DNA from: Spirabiliibacterium pneumoniae
Lineage (GTDB): Bacteria; Pseudomonadota; Gammaproteobacteria; Enterobacterales; Pasteurellaceae
DNA: 54,519 nt
Reading direction: 5' to 3'
Assembly: GCF_014884995.1 (NCBI RefSeq)
Contig: NZ_JABMII010000019.1
Location: 1 to 54,519 of the forward strand
Shown here: positions 1 through 8,915 of the stretch, piece by piece
How the letters are laid out: each line of letters begins with the position of its first letter
How positions within the stretch are numbered: position 1 is the first letter of the stretch
Notes under the pieces: model-generated
The model's input: the letters and a program-made list of their open reading frames with translations, nothing else
Database searches by the model: none
Told to the model about the DNA's origin: nothing
Program-made: the position numbers and the translations under genes

Positions 1-240
1 TCTTTGTCTTTCTTCTCTTTCCCGTTCATGATTCTTTGTATAGTGTAAATCGTATACTCTTCTCTTTTCTGGAGATGATAGAACCTCATATGCCTCATTA
101 ATGTCTTTCATAATTATCTCATCACCTCTTCTATCTGGATGATATTTAAGGCATAATTTTTTATAGCTCTTCTTTATTTCTAACTTTGAGGCTGAACACT
201 CAACTTTCAGTATACTATAATAATCTTTTTTAAAATCCAT
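1..240 (-). CDS. J-domain (DnaJ-like) protein, N-terminal 80 residues, partial
   Basis: The gene starts at an ATG at 240 on the minus strand and runs off the left edge with 80 codons open. Residues 6-70 read as a classic J domain: a DYYSIL start, a basic helix II, the HPD motif at residues 34-36, then an [18 protein letters not shown] segment. J domains stimulate the ATPase of an Hsp70 partner (DnaK). What lies C-terminal to it, and so the client or location, is outside the window; the last visible residues are highly charged. The gene is AT-rich, has no uptake signal, and is divergent from the secreted protein at 401. DnaJ itself is less likely because the J domain sequence is divergent. Confidence 0.85.
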   Translation of the reverse strand, partial: MDFKKDYYSILKVECSASKLEIKKSYKKLCLKYHPDRRGDEIIMKDINEAYEVLSSPEKRRVYDLHYTKNHEREREERQR

Positions 241-400
241 TATCTGTTTCTAGTAATAGAAAAATGTAGATATTATACACGGCAAAGGAAAAAGTGCATA
301 CTACCTAAAAAATGCACAATGTGCTCAGATTTTTTATTTACATTATATTTTCATTATGTCAGAATGAAAGGAATTTTATGAGCATCGGAGAGCAAGAGCA

Positions 401-1066
401 ATGAGTAAATATATTAAGTGTATATTAGCCTCAATACTAATTGTAATCATTGAATATCCATGTTTTTCAGCAACAACTTATGCCGCCACACCACGAAATT
501 ACAATCCAGTAGAAGAATTTAACAGTAATACGTATACTTATAACAATGATGGCGCTGGGAAAGCGCAAGGTATAAAATTTAGCCTTAAAATACCTAAATC
601 ATGGGAAGCCAAGGATGGAAATCGTCCTCATGTAGTAAAAAAATTCATTAATAAACAAGGCGATACTTTTGCTGTTTATCTTGTTCTAATTCATAGTATT
701 CCTGATTTAGATGACCCTGATATTAGATTATCGAAGTCTGACATCAAGGAATTTTTGAGCGACGAAAATAATTTAAAAGACTTTGTACCAAATAATGCTC
801 AAATTTTAGGTAGTGGCCCTATAACTCTTGAGACACTAAACGGATTTTGGCTTAAAACAAAAATATACCAAGAAAGATTAGGCTATAAAATAGATATGTA
901 CAGTACATCATTTGTGATTCCTTATAAAGGAAAATTAATAATCCTACAAGGTATTATTCCCAATCAAAAACCTGGAAAATCAATTTCCAAAAAAGAAATG
1001 GATATATATGAATTAGCTTTTTACTTGATAACAAATAGCTTAGTTTTACCTGAAATCTACAAATAA
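401..1066 (+). CDS. Secreted protein of unknown function
   Basis: A 221-residue protein with an N-terminal signal peptide: a short basic start, a hydrophobic stretch over residues 6-22 and a probable signal peptidase I site near residues 24-29. I do not recognise the family. The mature part is mixed alpha/beta in appearance with no cysteines after the signal. A KFSLKIPKSWEAK-like segment near residue 60 resembles the start of PsbP/Mog1-like folds, which is only an impression. The start at 401 has GGAGAG about ten bases upstream. An eight-codon reading frame beginning at 378 overlaps it by ATGA, so translational coupling is possible. The gene is AT-rich without uptake signals, unlike the genes to the right. 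Confidence 0.7.
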   Translation: MSKYIKCILASILIVIIEYPCFSATTYAATPRNYNPVEEFNSNTYTYNNDGAGKAQGIKFSLKIPKSWEAKDGNRPHVVKKFINKQGDTFAVYLVLIHSIPDLDDPDIRLSKSDIKEFLSDENNLKDFVPNNAQILGSGPITLETLNGFWLKTKIYQERLGYKIDMYSTSFVIPYKGKLIILQGIIPNQKPGKSISKKEMDIYELAFYLITNSLVLPEIYK

Positions 1067-1271
1067 CATTATCGTTGCTTGATGAAATCCCAACTGTAGT
1101 CAGTCGGGTATTATCTTTCAAATAAATACGTTAATATATCTCTAATCTTGTATCGATTTACGAAATTGATTTATATGAATATAATCATCTTATAAAATTA
1201 AATAGATAATCTGATTGGATAGAGAAAATCAAAATCATTCTAATACAACTATAATGTTGCTTATTGAAATA

Positions 1272-1934
1272 CTAACCTCTAATCCAACCTTGCTCAGAAA
1301 AAGCCAAATAGCAACCCTGCCCAATAATGAAATGATCCAGCACCCGCACCTCCACCAGCGCACAGGCACGTTGGATCTTGTCGGTGATCATACGATCCGC
1401 CTCACTGGCGCGCGCCACGCCTGAGGGGTGATTATGTGCCAAAATGATCGCGGCCGCATTGAGTGAAAGTGCGGTTTTGACAATTTCTCGCGGGTGGACG
1501 GCGGTGCTGTTAATGCTGCCGAGAAACATCTCTTCATGGCGCAATAAGCGGTGCTGATTATCCAAAAACAGCACCACAAACACCTCACGCTGCTTGCCTT
1601 CGAGCAGGCTTTGCAAATACGTTCGCGCCAGTTCAGGCGAATTAAAACTCGGCTTCGCCTGCAATTGCTGGGAAAGGTAGCGTTTAGTCATTTCAATGCT
1701 GGCTTGCAGCTGCACAAACTGCGTAATACCAAGCCCTTTAACCGCGCAAAACTCGTTTGCATTCGCGCTGAGTAAATAGCGAAGCGAGCCAAAATGCGCC
1801 AGCACCTCTTTAGACAGCATCATCACCGAACAGCCTTTGATCCCTGTGCGCAAAAAGATCGCTAGCAGCTCATCATCACTCAATGCCGCCGCACCGCACT
1901 TTAATAATTTTTCGCGTGGTAATAATGTTTGCAT
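1272..1934 (-). CDS. radC: RadC-family JAB-domain protein
   Basis: A 220-residue RadC protein, full length for the family (about 220 residues). The N-terminal half carries the helix-hairpin-helix-like region (ALSDDELLAIFLRTG near residue 17, VKGLG near residue 65). The C-terminal half is the JAB/MPN domain with the metal-site motif AHNHPSG near residue 168 and the following aspartate a few residues later. RadC was named for a repair phenotype that was later reassigned; its true role is unsettled, though it is conserved and competence-induced in several bacteria. It is divergent from yihI and marks the left limit of the uptake-signal-rich backbone: the first full signal of the window lies within this gene near 1465. 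Confidence 0.93.
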   Translation of the reverse strand: MQTLLPREKLLKCGAAALSDDELLAIFLRTGIKGCSVMMLSKEVLAHFGSLRYLLSANANEFCAVKGLGITQFVQLQASIEMTKRYLSQQLQAKPSFNSPELARTYLQSLLEGKQREVFVVLFLDNQHRLLRHEEMFLGSINSTAVHPREIVKTALSLNAAAIILAHNHPSGVARASEADRMITDKIQRACALVEVRVLDHFIIGQGCYLAFSEQGWIRG

Positions 1935-2051
1935 AATACCTCAATTCGTTGCAAATAACCGCACTTTGTCGCATTTTCACGCCAATTACCAACACGTTAA
2001 CTGCGCTGCGCGATCTACATCGTAAAAATCATGACATCCTGCGAATTTATG

Positions 2052-2080
2052 CTGTGTGTTTTCTGCGAAAATGCTACAAT
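2052..2080 (+). promoter_or_regulatory. Candidate extended -10 promoter for yihI-hemN
   Basis: TGCTACAAT at 2072-2080 is an extended -10 (TGn followed by TACAAT). A weak -35, CTGTGT at 2052-2057, sits 17 bases upstream. The start codon of yihI follows at 2115. This is a match by eye to the sigma-70 consensus. Confidence 0.4.
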
Positions 2081-2114
2081 GTGCGATCAACTTTTATTTT
2101 ACGACGGAGAGAAC

Positions 2115-2666
2115 ATGAGTCGTCAGAAGAAAACGCGCAAAATCAGCGACATTATGCCTGCGCGCAAAGCCGATAAACCCGCAGGCCTCCCGCGCAAATC
2201 CAGCCGCTATGAGCTAGATGCCAAAGCGCGTGAAGAAAAGCGCAAGAAAAAACGTAAAGGGCTACCGTCTGGCAGCCGCCACAGTGTCAGCCAAAGCAAT
2301 GGCAAACAACAAAGTGCGGTTGTGCGCGATCCACGTGTGGGCAGTCGCAAAAAAATTCCGCTGATGGTCGAATTTGTCAATAAACCTGAAAAAGGTCAAC
2401 TGATACCGCCTGTGCGAGAAGAAAAACCGACCGCACTTGACCCGATGGCAGAGCTTACCGCACTGGAAAATAACGAATGTTTAAATGTCCTGCTCGATCA
2501 ACTCGACGCAGGCAAAACATTATCTGCCGCCGATCAAACCTTTGTTGATGAGTGCTTGGCACGCATTGATGAGCTGATGCAAACACTCGGCTTAGCGGAA
2601 GAAGACGACGAGGAAGACGATCTGTTAAAACGCTTTTCGCAAGTGGACATCAACCAATTTAGATAG
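2115..2666 (+). CDS. yihI: YihI, GTPase-activating protein for Der
   Basis: A 183-residue, very basic N-terminal half (lysine/arginine-rich, with the family-typical opening [18 protein letters not shown]) and an acidic C-terminal half ending in a run of Asp/Glu. This two-faced charge pattern is the YihI signature. In E. coli YihI stimulates the GTPase activity of Der, which acts in 50S ribosome assembly. An in-frame ATG at 2031 exists, but 2115 is preferred because it matches the family's N-terminus and has GGAGAG upstream. The next gene begins three bases after the stop, and the order yihI-(small protein)-hemN is seen in related bacteria. Confidence 0.92.
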   Translation: MSRQKKTRKISDIMPARKADKPAGLPRKSSRYELDAKAREEKRKKKRKGLPSGSRHSVSQSNGKQQSAVVRDPRVGSRKKIPLMVEFVNKPEKGQLIPPVREEKPTALDPMAELTALENNECLNVLLDQLDAGKTLSAADQTFVDECLARIDELMQTLGLAEEDDEEDDLLKRFSQVDINQFR

Positions 2667-2668
2667 CT

Positions 2669-3121
2669 ATGAGCACCATTCAAATTTTACTTTTTGTGGG
2701 GATTGTCATCATTGTAGGGCTGGCAGGCTGGGCAGGCAGCTTGATGCTGGCTGTCAATAAGCAAAAGCAGCGCATCAATGCGGTGAAATTGCGCCAATTT
2801 GACTTTGCCAAAGAGAGCATTGAGATCATCGCCAACGCTATGCTGCGTGATGAATGCAATCTATCAGAAGGCGTGTTGCGCATTAATGGGCTGCTGCCAA
2901 ATATTGGCGGCATGGCGCTACGTGATTACCCTGCGATGCTAGCGCTTTATGACACGGTAAAAGCCATGCCGATTTTAGATGAGCGCCGCGCACTCAAGCG
3001 CAATGAACGCATGCGTTATGATTTAACGCGCGAGAGCAAAGAAGCTGAATTACAAGAAGCAATTTTGAGCGAAACGCGCCAATTATTACAAGATTTACAA
3101 CACAGGAAACCTTATGTCTGA
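2669..3121 (+). CDS. DUF2489-like membrane-anchored protein
   Basis: A 150-residue protein with one N-terminal transmembrane helix (residues 4-27), then a soluble helical domain rich in Arg, Glu and Leu. It fits the DUF2489 family, found between yihI and hemN in other Gammaproteobacteria; the family assignment is from memory of gene order and sequence feel. Function is unknown. It starts two bases after yihI stops and its last eight bases overlap the start of hemN, so the three genes are almost certainly one operon with coupled translation. Confidence 0.7.
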   Translation: MSTIQILLFVGIVIIVGLAGWAGSLMLAVNKQKQRINAVKLRQFDFAKESIEIIANAMLRDECNLSEGVLRINGLLPNIGGMALRDYPAMLALYDTVKAMPILDERRALKRNERMRYDLTRESKEAELQEAILSETRQLLQDLQHRKPYV

Positions 3122-4481
3122 GATCGTTTGGGACCTTGAGCTTATTCAAAAATATAACCAATCAGGCCCGCGCTACACGTCTTACCCGACCGCACTTGAG
3201 TTTAATGAACACTACAGCGAGCAGGATTTTCTGCGCGCTACCAAGCGTTATCCAAACCGCCCACTGTCGCTTTATGTACACATTCCATTTTGTCATAAGC
3301 TCTGCTATTTTTGCGCCTGTAACAAGGTGATCACCCGTCATCAACACAAGGCGGATATTTATCTTGATTACGTCGAAAAAGAGATTCTCCGCCGCGCACC
3401 GCTGTTTAAACAACGCACGGTGACCCAAATTCACTGGGGTGGTGGCACACCGACTTATCTCAGTGAAGCGCAATCCGCGCGCTTGATGGCAATGCTGACT
3501 GACAACTTCACAGTGGCCGATGATGCCGAAATTTCCATCGAGATGGACCCGCGCGAGATTGAGCTTTCGATGCTCGATCACCTGCGCAAAATCGGCTTCA
3601 ATCGCCTGTCGATGGGCATTCAAGATTTCAATAAAGATGTACAAGCGGCGATTAACCGCATTCAAGATGAAGACTTTATCTTCGCCTTGATGCAAAAAGC
3701 GCGCCAGCTCGGCTTTCACTCCACCAATATTGATTTGATTTATGGCCTGCCGTTTCAAACGGTGGAGAGTTTTATGCAAACCCTTAAGCGCGTAAGTGAA
3801 CTCAACCCAGACCGCATGAGCGTGTTTAATTATGCACACCTGCCAGCGCGTTTTGCAGGGCAAGCCAAAATTAAAGAACACGATTTACCACCCGCGAAAA
3901 GCAAGCTGACCATTTTACAAAACACGATTGAAACGTTAACAAAGGCGGGCTATCAATTCATTGGTATGGATCACTTCGCCAAACCCGATGATGAACTGGC
4001 GATTGCCCAGCGCAACGGCGTGCTACACCGTAATTTTCAAGGCTACACCACTCAAGAAGAGGCGGATTTGCTCGGCCTTGGCGTATCGGCGATTTCCCTG
4101 CTCGGCGATCACTACGCACAAAATGAAAAAGTGCTGAAAGAGTACTACGCCGCGGTGGAAGCGCACGGCACAGCGCTTGCGAAGGGCTTTGTGATGAGCG
4201 AGGAAGACTGCTTGCGTCGTGATGTGATCAAAGCGCTAATTTGCAACTTCCGCTTGGATTTTGCGCCATTTGAGCAGCAATATGGCATTGATTTCAAACA
4301 GCATTTTGCTCAAGATCTTGAGCTGCTCGCACCATTGGTAGCCGATGGTCTGCTAACTCTCAATGATCACAGCATTGAGGTCAGCGCCAAGGGGCGTTTG
4401 TTGATTCGTAATATCTGCTTGTGCTTCGATACCTACTCACGCCAACTTGCCAAACGCCAACAATTCTCACGCATTATTTGA
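3114..4481 (+). CDS. hemN: Oxygen-independent coproporphyrinogen III oxidase
   Basis: A 455-residue radical SAM enzyme that decarboxylates two propionates of coproporphyrinogen III to give protoporphyrinogen IX without oxygen. The iron-sulphur cysteines are C60, C64 and C67 (CHKLCYFC), followed by C69, the CxxxCxxCxC pattern of true HemN rather than the haem chaperone HemW. The N-terminal PRYTSYPTA and the GGGTPTYL SAM-binding loop near residue 109 are present. Length matches the E. coli enzyme (457). Its presence implies haem synthesis under anoxia, in line with the Tor and Ccm systems nearby and unlike the haem-requiring H. influenzae. Confidence 0.96.
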   Translation: MSEIVWDLELIQKYNQSGPRYTSYPTALEFNEHYSEQDFLRATKRYPNRPLSLYVHIPFCHKLCYFCACNKVITRHQHKADIYLDYVEKEILRRAPLFKQRTVTQIHWGGGTPTYLSEAQSARLMAMLTDNFTVADDAEISIEMDPREIELSMLDHLRKIGFNRLSMGIQDFNKDVQAAINRIQDEDFIFALMQKARQLGFHSTNIDLIYGLPFQTVESFMQTLKRVSELNPDRMSVFNYAHLPARFAGQAKIKEHDLPPAKSKLTILQNTIETLTKAGYQFIGMDHFAKPDDELAIAQRNGVLHRNFQGYTTQEEADLLGLGVSAISLLGDHYAQNEKVLKEYYAAVEAHGTALAKGFVMSEEDCLRRDVIKALICNFRLDFAPFEQQYGIDFKQHFAQDLELLAPLVADGLLTLNDHSIEVSAKGRLLIRNICLCFDTYSRQLAKRQQFSRII

Positions 4482-4483
4482 GC

Positions 4484-4520
4484 AAAACCGCACTTTGCAT
4501 ATAAAAGTGCGGTCAATTTT
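4484..4520. terminator. Bidirectional terminator built from paired uptake signals
   Basis: ACCGCACTTT (4487-4496) and AAAGTGCGGT (4504-4513) form a perfect 10-base stem with a short AT-rich loop, between the convergent ends of hemN and the DUF202-like gene. A-rich flanks on the left serve as the U tract for the minus-strand gene. The stem overlaps the end of the minus-strand stop codon. Confidence 0.7.
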
Positions 4521-4860
4521 CGATTAATGGCTGCAAGCTCTCGTGCTGGCGCTTAAGATTTTCAATCATCACATCATAATGGCGCACACGAATTAGCGCA
4601 TGCACAATTAAATAACAAGCCACCACAATCAAAATGATGTTAATCGTGCTGATAAAACTCAGCACCAGCCAAACGTGCTCAATTTCATAATATTTTGAAG
4701 TCGCAATCAAGGCACTGAAAATCGCCAGTGGCAGCGCCAGCATGGAAATACCAATGCGCATAGAAGCAAGCACGGTGCGCTTTTCCGCCAGCACGAGTTG
4801 CAGCTGATTGATGCCTAAAATATCCATCGTGGTGTTAGGGGTGGGCGTTGTGTTTTGCAT
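4513..4860 (-). CDS. DUF202-like inner-membrane protein
   Basis: A 115-residue protein with two or three hydrophobic segments (about residues 36-53, 66-90). The segment LAEKRTVLASMRIGIS before the first helix resembles the ERT-x-LAW-x-RT signature of DUF202 (YidH-like) proteins, which are small inner-membrane proteins of unknown role. It begins four bases after the end of pldB and on the same strand, so it is probably co-transcribed with it. The final 25 residues are charged and helical. Confidence 0.65.
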   Translation of the reverse strand: MQNTTPTPNTTMDILGINQLQLVLAEKRTVLASMRIGISMLALPLAIFSALIATSKYYEIEHVWLVLSFISTINIILIVVACYLIVHALIRVRHYDVMIENLKRQHESLQPLIEN

Positions 4861-4863
4861 AAG

Positions 4864-5805
4864 TTAACGTAAAAAGTCAAAAATTGTGGTTAACACTGCG
4901 TAACGGATGTGGTCACGCTCGAATAGCAATTCATGCTTAGCATGGGCAATTTGTTTGCACTGCGCATTTTTAAACAGTGGCGCACTCTGCGCAATCACCT
5001 GATTGCATACAATCGTATCTTTTTGCGCTTGAATAATCAAAACAGGTATTGTGATTTTTCTCGCTGCCGCGGGCAAACGCTGCATAAAATTCAAACATTG
5101 ATGTACCCAACCAAAAGTTGGCCCGCCGAGTGCTAATTTAGGAAACCGCCGAGAAAGCCGATTAATCCATTTCATACGTGTTTTACACGCACTGAGATCG
5201 TTATTGTGAATATCCACAGGGCGATAATCTGTTTTGCCTGGAATGTAACGCCGACCTTGCCCGAGCAGCACCGCCAAATTCACCAGCACCCGATCAAGCA
5301 CGCCACGTTTGAGCGGCAAGCCAAACAACGGTGCACTGAGCACCAGTTTATCAAAACTGTGGGGGTAGCGCGCCAAATAGTGCGTGGCAATCAAGCCTCC
5401 CAGCGAGTGCCCCAACAGCACCCTGCTGTGATAACACGCCAAATCATCAATTTGATGAATCACAGCATCAAGATCATCTAAATAGTAGTGAAAATGATCC
5501 ACATAGCCCCTTTCTCGCTCACGCAGTAATCGCCCTGAGTACCCCTGCCCACGGTGATCAAACAGCATAACATCAAAGCCTGCGTGATAAAAATCATAGG
5601 CCACTTCACTCCATTTCAGCATATTGCCCCCTCGCCCACTGACCAGCACCAACAAACGGCGCTCTGAGGCATGGCGATGACGAAAAAAGCGATAAGCAAT
5701 CGCGCAGCCTTGCTGACCTTGCAAAAATTGCAGTGGAAAATCGGCGATAAATTTGCTTAAGGTATTTAACACAAAATGGGCAAAGTGCGGTTCTCGTTGC
5801 TGCAT
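4864..5805 (-). CDS. pldB: Lysophospholipase L2, alpha/beta hydrolase
   Basis: A 313-residue alpha/beta hydrolase. The nucleophile elbow GHSLGG lies near residue 133, with LVSGRGGN (oxyanion region) near residue 54, FDHRGQGYSG near 83, QAKDTIV (acid residue) near 262 and HAKHELLFE with the catalytic histidine near 288. These motifs and length match PldB, which removes the acyl chain from lysophospholipids at the inner membrane. AAGGA precedes the ATG by the normal spacing. Another monoacylglycerol-lipase-like hydrolase is a possible alternative name for the same fold. Confidence 0.85.
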   Translation of the reverse strand: MQQREPHFAHFVLNTLSKFIADFPLQFLQGQQGCAIAYRFFRHRHASERRLLVLVSGRGGNMLKWSEVAYDFYHAGFDVMLFDHRGQGYSGRLLRERERGYVDHFHYYLDDLDAVIHQIDDLACYHSRVLLGHSLGGLIATHYLARYPHSFDKLVLSAPLFGLPLKRGVLDRVLVNLAVLLGQGRRYIPGKTDYRPVDIHNNDLSACKTRMKWINRLSRRFPKLALGGPTFGWVHQCLNFMQRLPAAARKITIPVLIIQAQKDTIVCNQVIAQSAPLFKNAQCKQIAHAKHELLFERDHIRYAVLTTIFDFLR

Positions 5806-6051
5806 AATCGTCCTTAGCGTAGATTAGACTGTCATAATGGAATGATTTTGCCTGAAATGCAATGCAAAATGCCCCTTATTGCCTTCAATTCATACATTTT
5901 CATAAAATAACACTCATTATTTTGCTAAGCTGCATTAATCATGATGTGGTGTCATGATTTAGGTGCAGAAGTGGAAGAAAAAATTCCATGATGCAAAGCA
6001 CTACGATTTAGATATGATTGAAACTACTCTCACCTTTGATGTGCAATAAAC

Positions 6052-6081
6052 AAAAGTGCGGTCATCTGACCGCACTTTTTT
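6052..6081. terminator. Terminator of mltC operon, paired uptake signals
   Basis: AAAAGTGCGGTC (6052-6063), loop ATCT, and GACCGCACTTTT (6068-6079) make a perfect 12-base stem. It overlaps the mltC stop codon. On the minus strand a TTTT run closes the stem, as in an intrinsic terminator. Confidence 0.75.
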
Positions 6082-7171
6082 AGTTAGCCGCGCGCACGCG
6101 ATAACTCTTCTGCGCTTTATCGACTTTATATAAGTAATTACGGGCTTGCGCCGATGGGTGACGCGTGGTCAATATGCGGTAAACCTGCTCTGGCAGCAAG
6201 GAGTTGATGATCCGCACCGCTTCATCTTTGTCTGGCGAGAACACGCGCAACACCGCACCAGCCCCACTATTATAAGCGGAGATGACCGCAAAACGCCGTG
6301 AAGTTGGGTCGGTAATATCCGCCAGGTATTTATTTTGCAACAACCACAGATAAGAAGTTCCCGCATCAATATTTCTATGTGGATCAAACAGATATTGACG
6401 CGATGGCTGCCCTCGCATGCCTTTCATTCTAAACACATCCGCCCCAGCAGTGTGCGGCACCACTTGCATCAAGCCCATAGCGTTGGCGTAGCTAATCGCA
6501 TACGGGTTGAAGCTTGATTCGGTTTGCATAATCCCCAAAATCAGGCTTTCATCAATGTTGTAATGGCGCGCCGCTTTGCGCACAAACGGTACATATTTTT
6601 GTGCCCGAATGTTGATGTGGTTCGCAATCATCGGGATGGTCACAAATTCCACCAGTTGGCCGTTACTCAATCGACGTGTTTGCAGTTTGTTGGTAAGCAA
6701 ATAGTTGGCGAAATCATTGGCGCCTGCCACTGTGTTGATGCTGCGCCCTGCTTGGTCTACCACCTGCCCTGAGAGGAACGGGCGCGAGCTGATTGGCACA
6801 TCGCCGTCGGCAAACAAGTCAATGCCGTTGGCATCAGAGCCCATCAGCAAGGTGTGTACAATGGTTTTTTTCAGGCGGTAAGCATCCATGCCGAGAGTTT
6901 CGATCGTGATTTTACCTTCATCAAAACTGATATGGCTGCGAGTATTGTATTGGTCGGTGTATTTCACATAATCTTTACGGCTCGCCACCAACAATTCGTT
7001 CACGCCCCATTTGCTGTCGATGTTATGCGAAAACTGCCCCGTTAAAATATCCAAGCCTCGCATGTCTTTGGCGAAAGCATCGTCGTAATCAAAAGGATTA
7101 TTTTTCTTAGATGTGGAGGAGCCACACGCCACTAAAAAAGGGATAATCAATAACGGCAAATATTTTTTCAT
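6080..7171 (-). CDS. mltC: Membrane-bound lytic murein transglycosylase C
   Basis: A 363-residue outer-membrane lipoprotein. The chosen start at 7171 gives a short signal peptide ending in a lipobox with the lipidated cysteine at about residue 16 (FLVACGSS). An upstream in-frame ATG at 7231 would bury the signal sequence. An N-terminal MltC-specific domain is followed by an SLT domain from about residue 190, with catalytic glutamate in the QTESSFNP motif and the AMGLMQV and AYNSGAG motifs. It cleaves murein glycan strands to 1,6-anhydro products. It is the last gene of mutY-yggX-mltC, ten bases after yggX, the same order as in E. coli. Confidence 0.95.
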   Translation of the reverse strand: MKKYLPLLIIPFLVACGSSTSKKNNPFDYDDAFAKDMRGLDILTGQFSHNIDSKWGVNELLVASRKDYVKYTDQYNTRSHISFDEGKITIETLGMDAYRLKKTIVHTLLMGSDANGIDLFADGDVPISSRPFLSGQVVDQAGRSINTVAGANDFANYLLTNKLQTRRLSNGQLVEFVTIPMIANHINIRAQKYVPFVRKAARHYNIDESLILGIMQTESSFNPYAISYANAMGLMQVVPHTAGADVFRMKGMRGQPSRQYLFDPHRNIDAGTSYLWLLQNKYLADITDPTSRRFAVISAYNSGAGAVLRVFSPDKDEAVRIINSLLPEQVYRILTTRHPSAQARNYLYKVDKAQKSYRVRAAN

Positions 7172-7181
7172 GGCACCCTGC

Positions 7182-7454
7182 CTATTTTTCTGGGGCAACA
7201 TAGCCTTCGATGTGAACATTTTTCCCTTCAAACAAGAAACCTTTCATTTCGGCTTCAAGCAAAGCACGATGTTCAGGGTTCATCATATTGAGTTTTTTCT
7301 CGTTGACCAGCATGGTCTGTTTTTTCATCCATTCACTCCACGCTTGTTTGCTGATGGAGTCAAAAATGCGCTTGCCAAGCTCGCCTGGATAGAGTTGAAA
7401 ATCAAGCCCTTCGGCCTCTTTTTGCAGATATTCACAAAAAACGGTTCGTGCCAT
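7182..7454 (-). CDS. yggX: YggX, Fe(2+)-trafficking / oxidative damage protection protein
   Basis: A 90-residue protein matching YggX over its whole length: the ARTVFC start, the LGKRIF and W-x-x-W helix, the LNMMNPEHR segment and a conserved tail. The single Cys7 is the residue linked to iron or thiol chemistry in the family. YggX protects iron-sulphur proteins such as MutY from oxidation. It sits between mutY (30 bases upstream) and mltC (10 bases downstream), a conserved operon that couples an iron-sulphur glycosylase to its protector. Confidence 0.96.
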   Translation of the reverse strand: MARTVFCEYLQKEAEGLDFQLYPGELGKRIFDSISKQAWSEWMKKQTMLVNEKKLNMMNPEHRALLEAEMKGFLFEGKNVHIEGYVAPEK

Positions 7455-7484
7455 ATCGTCATCCTTTTACATCTTACATTATTA

Positions 7485-8585
7485 TCAGACAGTGAAATAG
7501 CCATTTTGTTGCATGCGCGTTAGCATCTCAAGCAAGGTTTTCACTGGCGCTGCCAAGCCAATTTTGGCATTTGATTGTAAATTATACCAATAATTCGCCT
7601 CGCTCGATACGCCTGTGGCATAATCTGTAGCGATTTCTTGCATACCCTCCGCCAAACGCCCCACTAACGGATGAATATCAAGGTGAAAATGGCTAAACGT
7701 GTGGCGAAACATCGGCAATGCTTGCACAGCTTGCGCACCGCACTTTTGCAAAAAGGCAAGTGCGCTGGCTTTATCCTCAAATTGTGGCAAGCAATAAAGC
7801 CCGCCCCATAGCCCAGCCGCGGGGCGCTGTTGCAACAACACCGCACTTTGATCAAGCAATAACACAAAATAGCACTGCTTCTCGGGCAACGTTTTTTTCG
7901 GCTTTTTGCTAGGGTAATCCTGCCAGTTGTCGTTGGCATTGGCGAGGCACTGCGTGTTCAACGGGCACAGACCGCACTTTGGTTTGCTGCGAGTGCAAAC
8001 CATTGCGCCGATATCCATCATCGCTTGATTAAATTCCGCGACCTGCTCGGTGGGCGTGACCTGCGCACTCAAGGTCCATAATCTATCACTCACGGTCTTT
8101 TCACCTGGCCAGCCTGACACGGCAAACACGCGCGCAAGTACACGTTTGACATTGCCGTCTAAAATAGGGTACGGCGCTTGATGACACGATGATAAAATCG
8201 CCCCCGCCGTGCTCTGCCCAATGCCAGGCAAAGCCAGCACCTGCTCAAAATGCGTTGGAAACTCACCTGCAAACTCGTCCCGCACTTTTTGCGCCGCTTT
8301 GTGTAAATTGCGCGCACGGGCATAGTAACCCAGCCCCGTCCAAAGATGCAGCACCTCATCCAGTGGTGCATTGGCTAGCGCAGTGATGGTGGGAAAGGTG
8401 GCAATAAAACGCTCAAAATACGGGATCACCGTCGCCACTTGGGTTTGTTGTAGCATCACCTCAGAAAGCCACACTTTATACGGCGTTTTGCCCTGCTGCC
8501 ATGGCAATTGCTTGCGCCCGAAACGCTCATACCATGCCAACACGGCGCTGGCAAAGGGTGCGAATGTGCTTGATTGCGCTTGCAT
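7485..8585 (-). CDS. mutY: A/G-specific adenine DNA glycosylase
   Basis: A 366-residue MutY that removes adenine mispaired with 8-oxoguanine. Visible parts: LPWQ and the VMLQQTQV region, the helix-hairpin-helix [13 protein letters not shown] with its following catalytic aspartate (LDGNVKRV), the iron-sulphur cysteines in [17 protein letters not shown], and a C-terminal NUDIX-like 8-oxoG recognition domain. The start at 8585 is preferred because GAGGG lies six bases upstream and it matches the usual N-terminus; an in-frame ATG at 8648 would add 21 unlikely residues. First gene of the mutY-yggX-mltC operon. Confidence 0.95.
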   Translation of the reverse strand: MQAQSSTFAPFASAVLAWYERFGRKQLPWQQGKTPYKVWLSEVMLQQTQVATVIPYFERFIATFPTITALANAPLDEVLHLWTGLGYYARARNLHKAAQKVRDEFAGEFPTHFEQVLALPGIGQSTAGAILSSCHQAPYPILDGNVKRVLARVFAVSGWPGEKTVSDRLWTLSAQVTPTEQVAEFNQAMMDIGAMVCTRSKPKCGLCPLNTQCLANANDNWQDYPSKKPKKTLPEKQCYFVLLLDQSAVLLQQRPAAGLWGGLYCLPQFEDKASALAFLQKCGAQAVQALPMFRHTFSHFHLDIHPLVGRLAEGMQEIATDYATGVSSEANYWYNLQSNAKIGLAAPVKTLLEMLTRMQQNGYFTV

Positions 8586-8803
8586 AAGCCCTCGTTGCAG
8601 TGAAATAAAACCGCACTTTACCTGATTGCGCATGGAAAATCGAGCCATTCATTCTCTGTTAGACAAAAAATCCAGCAGACATTAATCGTTATATAAAAAA
8701 ATAAATTACGAATACAAAAAAAAGCTATTTTTATTTTAAAAATGCCTAAAACATCACATTTTTATAAAAAAATTGCATAACAACTGCCGAAATAAATTAA
8801 CTT

Positions 8804-8848
8804 TTGATATGAATCAATTCTTCTGTGAGGTGATTCAAGCAAGATAAT
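8804..8848 (+). promoter_or_regulatory. FNR box and promoter for torYZ
   Basis: TTGATATGAATCAA at 8804-8817 is a perfect match to the FNR/CRP-family anaerobic consensus TTGAT-N4-ATCAA. A -10-like GATAAT lies at 8843-8848, giving a start near 8852-8855 and placing the box centre about 42-44 bases upstream, the class II activator position. FNR would therefore switch on torYZ without oxygen. Binding is inferred from the match. Confidence 0.75.
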
Positions 8849-8874
8849 TTTGACGATGTGAAGGCATCTTCGCG

Positions 8875-8898
8875 TTATGTTAGTGATAATTAACATAA
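8875..8898 (+). promoter_or_regulatory. Inverted repeat in the torY leader
   Basis: TTATGTTA (8875-8882) and TAACATAA (8891-8898) are perfect 8-base arms around an 8-base spacer, just before the AAGGAG ribosome-binding site. It could be an operator for a second regulator or a leader hairpin; the sequence does not decide. Confidence 0.45.
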
Positions 8899-8915
8899 TT
8901 ACTAAGGAGACAATT

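Larger units (their letters stand above)
8586..8915 (+). other. Intergenic control region between mutY and torY
   Basis: About 330 bases without a gene. The left part is very AT-rich with A and T runs. The right 110 bases carry an FNR box, a likely -10 and an inverted repeat, all pointing at torYZ. I see no small gene here. Confidence 0.7.

Noticed and set aside
2031-2114. A longer yihI with 28 extra N-terminal residues
   Set aside because: The extra residues do not resemble YihI and the stretch contains the likely promoter; 2115 has a good ribosome-binding site.
5963-6049. A 28-codon frame starting with GTG between pldB and mltC
   Set aside because: Too short, no ribosome-binding site or recognisable family; could be a fragment, but nothing supports it as a gene.
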